Shown here in pieces: positions 36,120-45,249 of a stretch of DNA of 64,000 bases. Under the pieces are notes generated by a model. It did not search any database. It was not told the DNA's origin and saw nothing but the letters and a program-made list of their open reading frames with translations. The stretch's first letter is position 1. Every line of letters starts with the position of its first letter. The stretch is from JAEYZS01 sp964469265 (GTDB lineage Bacteria > Bdellovibrionota > Bdellovibrionia > Bdellovibrionales > JAEYZS01). The translations under genes were made by a program, and so were the position numbers. Where the stretch lies: NCBI GenBank assembly GCA_964469265.1, contig CAYXYF010000010.1:6680-70679 (forward strand), given 5' to 3'.

Positions 36120-37001
36120 TTATTTCTTTAAAAGATACTCAGCCATTTCGATGTAAGATCTTGCCATTGAACGTAAATCTTCCATTGTTTCAGCATCAGC
36201 ATGCTCAACAGCTGTTAAGTAGTTGCCTAGCATCGCGGTGATCATTTCAACATATCCATTCTCTACATCAAGGCTCATTCGACCAGTAAAAGTGATACCG
36301 TCTTTTGTGATATTTAAAGAAAGATTTGAAACGACAACGTCGTCGAACTCAACTGTTTTAGTTGTTTTAAGCATAACGCCGATAGTTTGGTAGTTTTGAA
36401 TCTGTGTATCTACCACGAGGCTATCCATAAGTTGCGCCCACTTTTTCATATCCACGCTGTCGTCTTCTTTTGAGTCTTCTAAGAGAGCCTTTTTAATAAG
36501 AACAACTAGTGTTTCAAGTTGCGGAGCGATCTCTTCAAGCTTTTGAGTTTGAGCTACAGCTTGTGCCCATGCAAGAAACTCCTTATCAAGATCAGTTTCT
36601 GTCTCAGTTTCGATCTCAACCAACGACGCACCAATAAATCTGTAAAGAGCGACCGCATCTGTTTTTGACCCCATGGATCCAGAGAACTCAACGTGAGAGT
36701 TTGTTTCTTCTAACTTCAGATTTTTAACTCGGAGAGCAAGATCAATTGACGATGGCGCATCACTCCACTTGGAGTTCATAGCTACGGCACTTGCTTTTAC
36801 TCCAGCTACTGTATTTTGAAGGTTTTCAAGTTCAAGATTTGTATCTTCATCAAATGCGATAGACAGTTGTGGAATGAACTCAGTCACTTCCTGTTTCAAA
36901 ACATCGCTGATAGTTTTATTGACTTTAGTGATGTTGATGGAAGCGGCTAGCGCAACGGTAGCAGTGAGAGCAACGGCTGCGGATAAGATATACTTTTTCA
37001 T
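36120..37001 (-). CDS. Secreted protein of unknown function
   Basis: A 293-residue protein starting at ATG 37001, chosen because AAAGGGG lies upstream and the start opens into a signal peptide ending TVALA|ASIN. The frame continues upstream to 37172 without a good signal. The mature part mixes acidic and helical stretches (e.g. ETETETDLDKE) with beta-rich segments, and contains no cysteine or known catalytic motif. I do not recognise a family. It is probably periplasmic. Confidence 0.68.
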   Translation of the reverse strand: MKKYILSAAVALTATVALAASINITKVNKTISDVLKQEVTEFIPQLSIAFDEDTNLELENLQNTVAGVKASAVAMNSKWSDAPSSIDLALRVKNLKLEETNSHVEFSGSMGSKTDAVALYRFIGASLVEIETETETDLDKEFLAWAQAVAQTQKLEEIAPQLETLVVLIKKALLEDSKEDDSVDMKKWAQLMDSLVVDTQIQNYQTIGVMLKTTKTVEFDDVVVSNLSLNITKDGITFTGRMSLDVENGYVEMITAMLGNYLTAVEHADAETMEDLRSMARSYIEMAEYLLKK

Positions 37002-37275
37002 TTTTATTACCCCTTTAAGGTTAGTTTTGTTTTCGATGGGTGCAATAGACACTATGACAGCTAGGTTGTCAATATGACAAGAGGACTGTAATAATATTTT
37101 TTTGGCCCCCTCAAGCTCTATTTCGCTAAAATTTAATGTTTTTAACCTCTTGCATCGCAACGAATCGCGCAATAAAATTGAATGAAGAGGGGGACGGACC
37201 CCATTAATTTGTAAAATAGAGGTATGAGGTAAGGTCAGGTATCCGTAAAAAGGATATCAATTTGTGAAGTGGCTT
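37002..37275. other. Intergenic region between the secreted protein and menE
   Basis: This 274-bp stretch lies upstream of the secreted protein gene and downstream of menE. It has a G/C-rich short repeat at 37189-37202 and an imperfect hairpin near 37240-37260 (GGTATCC...GGATATC) that could stop menCE transcription, though no T-tract follows on that strand. No gene is seen. Confidence 0.5.
37189..37202 (+). repeat. Related copy of the GGGGACGGA repeat
   Basis: GGGGGACGGACCCC contains the same GGGGACGGA core as the copies at 34290-34676 and 3287-3300, then diverges. The GGGG and CCCC ends can pair. It lies in the intergenic DNA upstream of the secreted protein gene. Confidence 0.5.
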
Positions 37276-38577
37276 CTATTTCCAAGTTCTTTTTGGAGAG
37301 TCGGCCCACGGAAGGTAGGCGACGGGACGATGAAAGCCATAAAGCTGCTTTTCCAGTAGTGCTTGAACCTCCAGGCTTGTAATCTTTGGAGTTGTTTCCA
37401 TATAGGCAACGGGTCTTAGTCCATACTGTAAATCTTCTTTTGGAATCACATAAGCTTTCAAAACTCCATCAATCTTCAACAGCTCCCGCTCGATGGTTTC
37501 AGGTGAAATATTCTCGCCACCGCACTGAAATACACGATCGCTTCGGCCAGAAACAAAAAGCTCACCTTCTCGGAGATATCCCAAATCTCTTGTGTCAAAC
37601 CAACCATCCTCTAGTGGAAGATTGATTTTGTTATTTTCAAGGTAGCCTTTAAATAGACAGGGACCTTTGACATAAATTTTTCCATCAGAAATTTTTAAGT
37701 CACGAAATGGCAAGACTGGTCCAGAAGATCCAAGGTTAGAATCCTCTGTGAGAATAGCAGTGGTGGAGATCTGTGTTGCCATTTCAGTCATACCGAAGGA
37801 CTTATGAATAGAGTAGCCCTTCGATATTCCTTTTTTCAGATACGTTTCAGGGATTGCACTTCCGCCGAGCAAAATATGCTTCATACTTTTAAGATTAATA
37901 TCAGATTCCAACGCACGAATAAATTGCGTGGAGACAAGTGATGCGTGGGTGATTGATTTGTTTTCTAAATCACTTAATCCACTAATGCAAAACACAGAAC
38001 CCTTGGCGACTAGGGCCCGAATAAAAATCGAAAACCCACCCACATGAAAGTGCGGAAGACAAAGGGCCCAAACGTCTTCAGCGTTAAAAGCGATATTCTC
38101 ATGGGACCCAATGGCGTTCATTGCAAATTGCTTTAAAGTTAGTAAGCATGGCTTTATACGTACACTTCCAGAACTAAAAAATATCACTTCACTCTCTGGT
38201 TGAATATGAAGAGGTTTTCCTTTAGGAGTAGTAATTTTTTTCGATGAATCTATTTTAATCGTTTTTAGATTTATACGTTTTTCTTGATCCGTAATGAAAG
38301 CAGAATAGGTATTATGCTGAAGTAAATCTGCGATCTGACTATCACTAAAATACCAATTTAGCAGCGCAGGCCTTAAATTCTTAGATAGGCAAGCAAGAAG
38401 CATCCCAAAAAAATAAATAGGATCGCGCACGTCCATTAGCACGGTTGACCCATCAGAAATCTCAAAATCCTGAGCTAAGCTTCTGGCAAAAGCCCCCATC
38501 TGCTTAAAAGTGACTTCTCGAGTTCGATCTTTTAGAAAAACATTATCAGACTCAAAGTCCAAAAAGTCCTTAGACAT
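37276..38577 (-). CDS. menE: o-succinylbenzoate-CoA ligase
   Basis: An AMP-forming acyl-CoA synthetase that activates o-succinylbenzoate in menaquinone synthesis. The 433-residue protein shows the phosphate-binding stretch FFSSGSVRIKP, HVGG, FGMTEMATQIS, and DTRDLGYLREGELFVSGRSDRV. It overlaps menC by 8 bp, and menC is the preceding pathway step. The protein ends SPKRTWK-stop, so the A10 lysine of the family would be the very last residue, and the usual VxR tail is absent. Whether the enzyme tolerates this is unknown. Confidence 0.9.
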   Translation of the reverse strand: MSKDFLDFESDNVFLKDRTREVTFKQMGAFARSLAQDFEISDGSTVLMDVRDPIYFFGMLLACLSKNLRPALLNWYFSDSQIADLLQHNTYSAFITDQEKRINLKTIKIDSSKKITTPKGKPLHIQPESEVIFFSSGSVRIKPCLLTLKQFAMNAIGSHENIAFNAEDVWALCLPHFHVGGFSIFIRALVAKGSVFCISGLSDLENKSITHASLVSTQFIRALESDINLKSMKHILLGGSAIPETYLKKGISKGYSIHKSFGMTEMATQISTTAILTEDSNLGSSGPVLPFRDLKISDGKIYVKGPCLFKGYLENNKINLPLEDGWFDTRDLGYLREGELFVSGRSDRVFQCGGENISPETIERELLKIDGVLKAYVIPKEDLQYGLRPVAYMETTPKITSLEVQALLEKQLYGFHRPVAYLPWADSPKRTWK

Positions 38578-39625
38578 AGATAGGACCTTTAAGCTCTATA
38601 GGACCCTCAATGATAATTTGACCAGATTTAGTTTTAATTTCGACAAGTTCTTCGAGGAAAGCGTTTATAGTTCCAAGACCATGAGTCTCTCGGGGGTTAA
38701 GCGCCAGAGCTAGTTCTGCAATTTGATAAAGTCCAAGGTGTGATTCAAAGCTTGAACTTAAAACTGGCGACATTCCACGTCTATGAAACTTTTCGATAAT
38801 CCGTTTTAAGCTGTAATAGTCGCCGACGAGCGTAGGTTTTAGAATAATAGTATTCACTCCGTCTAATACAATATCCTTCATGAGTGTCATGTTCTCATCA
38901 ATAGCAACATTAAGACCGTGAGTATTCGTAAACTTTAAAAGATCGGGGGAATGTCTTAGTGGCTCTTCCACGTACTCAATTCGATCAAGATCTAAATCCT
39001 TTAAAAGAATTTCATAGTCATCAAGATGAAGCTTTCGGTTGGCATCAAGGCGAAGGGAAAGATCGGTTTGTCGAATAATTTCTTTTAAGGCTTTGTTTTC
39101 AATTTCTAGGTCATGCTGAGGATAACCTGCTCCAATTTTAACTTTTACTTTTTCAAAGCCCCGTTCACTTAATTCCTTAGCAGTGTTGATGGCATCTTGT
39201 GTAGAACTGAGATCAGTAATCAGTCCTTGATATAAAACAACGCCGTTTAAATTCAGATTGAATTTCTGGCGATAATAATAAGAGAACAAACAACTTAAAG
39301 CAAACTTCAGTGCGGTGGAATTGCAATAAGACGAGAAATCGATATCTAAAAACTTTTCTTCTAAGAATTGGCTCTTGTGCTTTTTAAGATACTTTTCAAT
39401 GTCAGCAAAAATCGAAGTTGTGTTGATATTTTTACATTCTGCTAGCACATCTTTATATAGTCGGGAGTTTTGACCTACTAGTGGGCTGACATCGCCATAA
39501 GATATGATACCATCTCGTTCAATTTTGACGATGAATCCGCTCTTTGATTCTAAGCGAAACGGAACATCACCCCGAAACACATCTATGGGAACTACTAGTG
39601 TTAAATCATAGGGCAAAATAACCAT
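38570..39625 (-). CDS. menC: o-succinylbenzoate synthase
   Basis: An enolase-superfamily dehydratase that converts SHCHC to o-succinylbenzoate. The 351-residue protein has the catalytic KVKIG pair, metal ligands in LRLDANRKL, VEEPL and DEN, and ILKPTLVGD with the second lysine. It begins the two-gene menC-menE operon, 53 bp from the divergent lipoprotein gene. Confidence 0.9.
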   Translation of the reverse strand: MVILPYDLTLVVPIDVFRGDVPFRLESKSGFIVKIERDGIISYGDVSPLVGQNSRLYKDVLAECKNINTTSIFADIEKYLKKHKSQFLEEKFLDIDFSSYCNSTALKFALSCLFSYYYRQKFNLNLNGVVLYQGLITDLSSTQDAINTAKELSERGFEKVKVKIGAGYPQHDLEIENKALKEIIRQTDLSLRLDANRKLHLDDYEILLKDLDLDRIEYVEEPLRHSPDLLKFTNTHGLNVAIDENMTLMKDIVLDGVNTIILKPTLVGDYYSLKRIIEKFHRRGMSPVLSSSFESHLGLYQIAELALALNPRETHGLGTINAFLEELVEIKTKSGQIIIEGPIELKGPIYV

Positions 39626-39678
39626 GCTTTAAACGTATGCGCTAAAATGAAAGTTGTACAGAAATTTTAAGGGCCTTA

Positions 39679-40218
39679 ATGAAAATTTACTTAATCCCAT
39701 TTCTATTGTTAGCCATGAGCTGTTCACGCGGCAGTAATCCATATCAGTTCTCAAAGGTTGAGAAGAAAGCAGTGGAGCCTGCGCCACAAGTAGAGACTCA
39801 AGTCGCTCCAAGGTCGTATACGCTTCTCGAGCAATATCTTGAGGAACTCATTTCCGTAAATGATTTCGTTGCATGGTTCTTCCAAGACCAGAGCGGTTAT
39901 CGAGGTCGTCTTTACGATATCAAATCTGAGATTAAAACAAAAGTCCCGCTATCGGATGGTGACACAAATAGGATTCTTGTTCTTGAGTATCGCATGAACC
40001 GTATTATTCGGGAATATAATGAGAGAAGTTTATTCAAGCGCGCTGCCGATTTTAGATCGGCTGTGATCGACAGCTATAATAATAACAAAAAAAGAAACAA
40101 AGAGAACCTTGCTAAAATTATCTCAGACAACCCTCTTGGATTTTTAAATTCATTTTTCAAACATGGTTATAAAATTGAAGAGGTCGACTTTTTCTCAGAA
40201 GTAGATACTAGCTACTAA
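39679..40218 (+). CDS. Lipoprotein inserted within the men locus
   Basis: A 179-residue predicted lipoprotein with lipobox AMSC at Cys15 (MKIYLIPFLLLAMSC), followed by a Pro/Val linker and a helical, charged mature domain. No family recognised. It lies on the plus strand, opposite to all men genes, starting 53 bp from menC and ending inside the 3' end of menA by 24 bp. Its role in men biology is unproven; it may simply be an insertion into the locus. Confidence 0.62.
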   Translation: MKIYLIPFLLLAMSCSRGSNPYQFSKVEKKAVEPAPQVETQVAPRSYTLLEQYLEELISVNDFVAWFFQDQSGYRGRLYDIKSEIKTKVPLSDGDTNRILVLEYRMNRIIREYNERSLFKRAADFRSAVIDSYNNNKKRNKENLAKIISDNPLGFLNSFFKHGYKIEEVDFFSEVDTSY

Positions 40219-41076
40219 GCCTACGCACAGTAAAAGACCATAGACGACATAATATTTTGCAGTGAGTACAAGTAAGTTAATTATGTTATCCCTCTTGAGA
40301 TGCCTTAGCGTCTTTAAAATGGGTATCGCAACGGCGGCCGAAACTAAAGCGACAAGGGCACCTACTGGAAGCCATTTAATGCTTACAAAAAACGGAAGCA
40401 AAATAAGACTAAGGCTGATGCAAATGGTGTAGAGCTTCTTCCCGAACGAAATTCCAAAGCGAACGACGAGAGTTTTTTTATTGGCTTTTTTATCTTGCTC
40501 ATAATCCCTGATGTTATTTGAATTCAGTAAGCAAACAGCGAGAAGTCCGAAGAGGGATCCTGCTGCTAAAGAAGAATAAGACCAGTACTGTGTTTGAAGA
40601 TAGAAACTTCCTGCACAGGCCACTGGCCCAAAGAAAATGAATGCAAAAATATCACCCAGTCCAATGTAGGCGAGCGGGAAAGGACCTGTTGTATAAAGAA
40701 TTGCGAATGCAATGGATAATAAACCAATTAAGAGAATCGGAAATCCTCCCTGGATCACTAGATAAACACCAAGAAGAAATGAAATTGAAACATTAATAAG
40801 TATAGCTTGCTTCATTTGAGTCGGAGTGACCAAGCCTGCCGATGTGACCCGAAGAGGGCCAACTCTTTCGCTATTGTCTGCGCCTTTTTGGAAATCAAAG
40901 TAGTCATTACTAATGTTAGTCAAAATTTGAAGACTTAAGGCGCAGCCCAAGGTCGCAGCGGCAATCAGCAGATTGAACTCGCCAATATTTGCCGCAAGAA
41001 ATATTCCTGCCAGTGCAGGAAAGAAGGATGAAACTAATGTTTTAGGCCGGATGGCCTGCAACCATATAGAAATCAC
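40195..41076 (-). CDS. menA: 1,4-dihydroxy-2-naphthoate polyprenyltransferase
   Basis: MenA joins the polyprenyl chain to DHNA to make demethylmenaquinone. The 293-residue membrane protein has about eight hydrophobic helices, and the UbiA-type Asp-rich motif NDYFDFQKGADNSERVGP. A second acidic motif is RDYEQDKKANK. It overlaps the menB stop by 4 bp, and its 3' end overlaps the convergent lipoprotein by 24 bp. Confidence 0.92.
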   Translation of the reverse strand: MISIWLQAIRPKTLVSSFFPALAGIFLAANIGEFNLLIAAATLGCALSLQILTNISNDYFDFQKGADNSERVGPLRVTSAGLVTPTQMKQAILINVSISFLLGVYLVIQGGFPILLIGLLSIAFAILYTTGPFPLAYIGLGDIFAFIFFGPVACAGSFYLQTQYWSYSSLAAGSLFGLLAVCLLNSNNIRDYEQDKKANKKTLVVRFGISFGKKLYTICISLSLILLPFFVSIKWLPVGALVALVSAAVAIPILKTLRHLKRDNIINLLVLTAKYYVVYGLLLCVGLVASIYF

Positions 41077-41897
41077 GGAAGTCTTGTAAACTTATCGAAC
41101 TCAGGCTTTCGTTTTTCTACGAAGGCTTTTTTACCTTCTTGTGCTTCTTCACTCATGTAATAAAGAAGTGTCGCATTTCCAGCAAGCTCTTGGAGCCCCG
41201 ATTGTCCGTCACAGTCTGCATTGAGTGCAGCCTTCAGACAGCGGATAGAAAGAGGTGACTTCTCTAAAATTTCATTACACCATTTGATTGTTTCAGCTTC
41301 GAGGTCTTTGTAAGGCACGACGGTATTAATAAGGCCCATATCCAAGGCTTCTTTGGCATTGTACTGTCGACATAGGAACCAGATTTCACGGGCTTTCTTT
41401 TGTCCTACGATTCTTGCCATGTAGGAAGCACCCCATCCGCCATCAAACGATCCAACTTTAGGACCCGTCTGACCAAAGATAGCATTGTCTGCGGCAATTG
41501 TTAAATCACACATCATATGAAGGACGTGTCCACCTCCCACTGCATATCCAGCAACCATAGCAATCACTGGTTTAGGGCAAGTTCTAATTTGACGTTGAAA
41601 ATCTAAAACGTTGAGACGGTTAAATCCTGTAGTTGGATCGTTGTAACCTGAATCTCCACGGATGCGCTGATCGCCACCAGAGCAAAAAGCTTTTTCACCT
41701 TCACCAGTTAAGATAATTACGCCGATGTTTTTATCGAATCTCGCATCTTCTAGGGCTTTCATCATGGAGTCCACAGTCTGTGGACGGAATGCGTTTCTGC
41801 TTTCAGGCCTGTTGATTGTGATTTTGGCGATGCCCTTCATTTTTTCGTATTTAATATCTTCAAAGTTTCCAGCGTTAACCCAATCAAAAGTAGACAT
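41073..41897 (-). CDS. menB: 1,4-dihydroxy-2-naphthoyl-CoA synthase
   Basis: A crotonase-fold enzyme that cyclises o-succinylbenzoyl-CoA. The 274-residue protein shows the family hallmarks FCSGGDQRIRGDSGY, GYAVGGGHVLHMMCDLTIAADNAIFGQTGPKVGSFDGGWG (given in part) and RKPEFDKF at the end. It lies 16 bp after menH and overlaps menA by 4 bp. Confidence 0.95.
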   Translation of the reverse strand: MSTFDWVNAGNFEDIKYEKMKGIAKITINRPESRNAFRPQTVDSMMKALEDARFDKNIGVIILTGEGEKAFCSGGDQRIRGDSGYNDPTTGFNRLNVLDFQRQIRTCPKPVIAMVAGYAVGGGHVLHMMCDLTIAADNAIFGQTGPKVGSFDGGWGASYMARIVGQKKAREIWFLCRQYNAKEALDMGLINTVVPYKDLEAETIKWCNEILEKSPLSIRCLKAALNADCDGQSGLQELAGNATLLYYMSEEAQEGKKAFVEKRKPEFDKFTRLP

Positions 41898-41913
41898 AGC
41901 CTTTTACTCCTTT

Positions 41914-42633
41914 TTATTTATGGAAATTTAAAAACTCTAAAACGGCCTGTTGAGGATTTTCTAGGTGAACAACATGGCCCGAGTTTGGAATTACTTTTAC
42001 ATTGATTTTGGGGTTGGATTCAACGACCTTTTCCCATATCCCGCGGTATGTAATATCCTTTTCTCCTACCAAAGCCAAACATGGCACCTCTATATTGCGG
42101 ATTACGTCACAATGGTGCTCATTGTTTCCAGGAGAAGCCTCTAAGATCATTTGGGCGTGCTTTTGACTGAGGTTTTTCTGTCGGGTTGCGAGAATCTGCT
42201 CAAAGTTTTGATGGCCCTTGATGGAAGAAAACAGCTCCTGAGAATACCATTCCTCAAGAAAACTCCCAGAATCGTTTAAAATTTTGATCGCCCACTTTTG
42301 ATCTTGCTTCATGCGCTTCAAGCACTGATTGGTGTCTGTGAGTCCAAGACCAGTGGATTCTAAGGTGAGAGTGATGCAATTATCAGGAAACTGTTTGTAA
42401 AACTCTAACAGGACACGTCCACCCATAGAGTAGCCCCAGAAGTGAGCTTTCTTTATCTCAAGATTCTCTAAAGTTTTTTTAATATTTTGGGCTTGGGAAC
42501 TGAGATCAAAAGACTCAGAAGAATTCAAATCGACAAGAACGCAATTGAATTTTTCTTTCAAGGCTTGACTGAGACATCCGAAGTCATAGGGTGTTCCAAG
42601 AAATCCATGAAGAAAAACCAAGGCATTATTCAT
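41914..42633 (-). CDS. menH: SHCHC synthase (alpha/beta hydrolase fold)
   Basis: MenH eliminates pyruvate from SEPHCHC to give SHCHC. The 239-residue alpha/beta hydrolase has FLHGFLGTPYDF, the nucleophile GYSMGG, and His in NSGHVVHLENP. The position between menD and menB supports the assignment. It overlaps the menD stop by 8 bp. Confidence 0.9.
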   Translation of the reverse strand: MNNALVFLHGFLGTPYDFGCLSQALKEKFNCVLVDLNSSESFDLSSQAQNIKKTLENLEIKKAHFWGYSMGGRVLLEFYKQFPDNCITLTLESTGLGLTDTNQCLKRMKQDQKWAIKILNDSGSFLEEWYSQELFSSIKGHQNFEQILATRQKNLSQKHAQMILEASPGNNEHHCDVIRNIEVPCLALVGEKDITYRGIWEKVVESNPKINVKVIPNSGHVVHLENPQQAVLEFLNFHK

Positions 42634-44136
42634 AGAGGCTCTTTAGCTTCTTTGTGAATTCTCGATGGGCCCTCACATTATCTTGGATATTTGTTTGTAC
42701 CTCTATCACTGAAGAATTCTTTGACTGAATTGCGGCAATGAAATCCTCTGGAGTTTTCACAAGAACGTAATTTAAATGAAAAGCTTCGCTAGCAGACCGT
42801 ATGCTCCACTCATGGGGATGGGTAAAATATTTATCCATAATGGATTTCTCAATATTGGCAATTGGTAAGAACGAAAATATCCCACCACCTTGGTTATTAA
42901 TAACAACCGTATGAAACGTTTTTGGACAGGACTTAACAAGAGACAGAGAATTCAAATCATAAAAGAAGGCCTGATCACCGAGGATACAAATAACATTCTT
43001 ATTGCTTTCAAGAGAAGCTCCAGCCGCAGTTGCGATATTTCCGTCAATACCACTAGCNNNNNNNNNNNNNNNNNNNNNNNNNNNNNNNNNNNNNNNNNNN
43101 NNNNNNNNNNNNNNNNNNNNNNNNNNNNNNNNNNNNNNNNNNNNNNNNNNNNNNNNNTTTTATGCATAAAATCTAGTCGCGAAGGCTTATCGTGAATTTG
43201 AACATAGTGCGCAGGAGATGCTTCAATAAACTTATTGAGGCCCTTAGACGTGAGGGGTCCACCAAAATGAATGATCGTGTCTGGCTGTTCGAGATCCATA
43301 GCTTCAAGAAGAAGATCAAATCTTAAAATATTCTGTTTAAAATCGCTAAATCTCAGTGAGCTTTGAATGTCGCAAAAAACAGGTGCATCAAAATACTCCG
43401 CAATTTTAAGAAGATTCTCAGATTCTTCTTTATCAATCATTGAGCCAAAGATGAGTAGAGTTTTCTGAGCCTGATCAAATAAATTTTTATCAAGTTCAAG
43501 TTGTGTTGTTGCATGGACATAGTGAGTGTATGGCATATCAGATTTTAACCAGGTTGCGATGGACTCTGGAGTCTCAACGTTAAAATCTTTCAAACCAGTT
43601 GCGCTGATGGGTGCTAAGGGTTCCCGAAACATCCAATTGACGTGAATGGGTTGTTTTTTTTCTTTTGCCGTCATTGCAAGATGGCTTGCAGAAGTTAAAA
43701 TACTCTCAAGGGATGTCTGAGTGTCTACTGGCTGAATTTCGAGATATTCAGAAACGAAGTTTGAAAAAATATTTTTTTGGTTTATCGCTTGATTTGCGCC
43801 GACATTGATAAGCTCTGGGGGTCTATCGGCCGAACAAATAATCATCGGTGTGTAGCTCAAATGCGCCTCAACAATTGCAGGAAGTAAGTTTGCAACTGCT
43901 GTGCCTGAAGTCGTCACGACAAGAGCTGGTTTTTTGGAACTTTTTGACCAACCCAAAGCAAAAAAACCAAGACCTCTTTCATCAAGGTGTGTGTGAATTT
44001 TAATTTTTGAATTGTTCGCACAAGCAATAACAAGGGGACTTGAACGAGAACCTGGAGCTATAAAAACATCTTCAATACCTTGTCTGCAAAGCTCTTCAAC
44101 GAAGATCGAGGTGGCAAGTTCGTTGAGGGATCTCAT
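42626..44136 (-). CDS. menD: SEPHCHC synthase, interrupted by an assembly gap
   Basis: A thiamine diphosphate enzyme that makes SEPHCHC from isochorismate and 2-oxoglutarate. The N-terminal half reads from 44136 to the gap: NELATSIFVEELCRQGIEDVFIAPGSRSSPL and TTSGTAVANLLPAIVEAHLSYTPMI (each in part) are MenD-like. After the gap the protein resumes at 43057 as ASGIDGNIATAAG, LGDQAFFYDLNSLSLV and VINNQGGGIFSFLP, the thiamine-binding part. The two parts are in different frames, so the true gap is 2 mod 3, not 100. The start overlaps menF by 4 bp. Confidence 0.92.
43058..43157. other. Assembly gap of 100 N inside menD
   Basis: Exactly 100 undefined bases. The two flanking menD fragments need a length of 2 mod 3 to join, and comparison with known MenD suggests about 90-100 residues (near 290 bp) are missing here. 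The gap is therefore larger than it looks. Confidence 0.98.
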
Positions 44137-45239
44137 AGGTCACTAGAACCTTCAGAGTAGAAAATATCAAGGTACGGTTGAATTTTGTATTCAAGTTCAT
44201 TCCATTCATTTTCGGGGTTACTCTGCGGCACGACGCCTACGCCAGAGAAAAGTTCTACCTTTGTTTTTTCAACATGGCAGCACCGAATAGCAACGGCAAT
44301 ATCAGCAAACTCTCGGTTAAAAATTCCAAACGGCGACGCAAATAATCCGCGATCAAAAGGCTCAACGTCTCTTAGGAAGTTCATTGTTTCACGCTTTGGC
44401 ATTCCGCAAACCGCCGATGTCGGGTGAAGAGCATCGATGATCTGAATAATATTTTTTCCCTCGGGTGTTGCGGTAATCTTAGTTTTTAAATGACAAAGAT
44501 TTTTTGCTTCAACCAGGCCCACTTTTTCAGACTTTACACTTTTAGAGAACGCATCAAGCTTAGATACAATGTCTTCAACTACGAGTTGGTGTTCGTAAAG
44601 CTCTTTTTCGCTTTCGAGCAATTCGTGGCCACGGTCTAAGGGGCGCGTTCCTGCTATGGCTTCGGTGATAAGGTTTGTGTCCTCAAGATGCACAAGACGT
44701 TCTGGCGTGGAACCAAAGAAGGCAGAATGCTCTGATGTACGAATCATGTAATTATAGTTGGATTCTTTTCTAGCTTTTTTAAAAACCTCGACAATATTCA
44801 CGTTCTCTTCAAGATTGAGGGTGACCTTCCTTGATGGAACAATTTTTCTGAAAGTTCCTTCAATAAATCCTTCACCAATCCCTTCAAAAAGGTCAATCCA
44901 ATCTGCTTTCTTCGGCTTATCAAATCGACTTGCAACAACAGGTGCAGAATATTCTGATTTGAGTGTCTCCGTGGGTAGTTTTTCTTTAAGAATGGAGAGA
45001 ACCTTTGTTGCGCCATTTTCAATTTCAATCTGAAATCGTGGAAGCGTGATGTAGGGTTTGTTTCCATGAAAGAGTTGGTTATAAAAAAACACATACTCCG
45101 TAGGGAGCGTCTGAAATCGAGCAAAGAAGTCTTGAGAGAGCGGAATCTCTCCTAAGCCGATGACTACTTTTCCAGAGTCCCTTTGCTGAAAGAAGAACTG
45201 AGGAAAAATATTAAGGTTAAGGTAAGATTCAATTTCCAT
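44133..45239 (-). CDS. menF: Isochorismate synthase
   Basis: MenF converts chorismate to isochorismate, the entry to menaquinone synthesis. From ATG 45239 the protein is 368 residues; GGAAA lies just before it. The frame continues to 45296, inside the menG end. Chorismate-binding signatures are GTRPLDRGHELLESEKELYEHQLVVEDI (in part), LHPTSAVCGMPK and RGLFASPFGIF. It ends overlapping the menD ATG by 4 bp. Confidence 0.92.
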   Translation of the reverse strand: MEIESYLNLNIFPQFFFQQRDSGKVVIGLGEIPLSQDFFARFQTLPTEYVFFYNQLFHGNKPYITLPRFQIEIENGATKVLSILKEKLPTETLKSEYSAPVVASRFDKPKKADWIDLFEGIGEGFIEGTFRKIVPSRKVTLNLEENVNIVEVFKKARKESNYNYMIRTSEHSAFFGSTPERLVHLEDTNLITEAIAGTRPLDRGHELLESEKELYEHQLVVEDIVSKLDAFSKSVKSEKVGLVEAKNLCHLKTKITATPEGKNIIQIIDALHPTSAVCGMPKRETMNFLRDVEPFDRGLFASPFGIFNREFADIAVAIRCCHVEKTKVELFSGVGVVPQSNPENEWNELEYKIQPYLDIFYSEGSSDL

Positions 45240-45249
45240 CGAGTTTCCA

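Noticed and set aside
42952..43057. menD C-terminus in the frame following the 100 N
   Set aside because: That frame gives an unrelated peptide. The real MenD tail is in another frame and begins ASGIDG.
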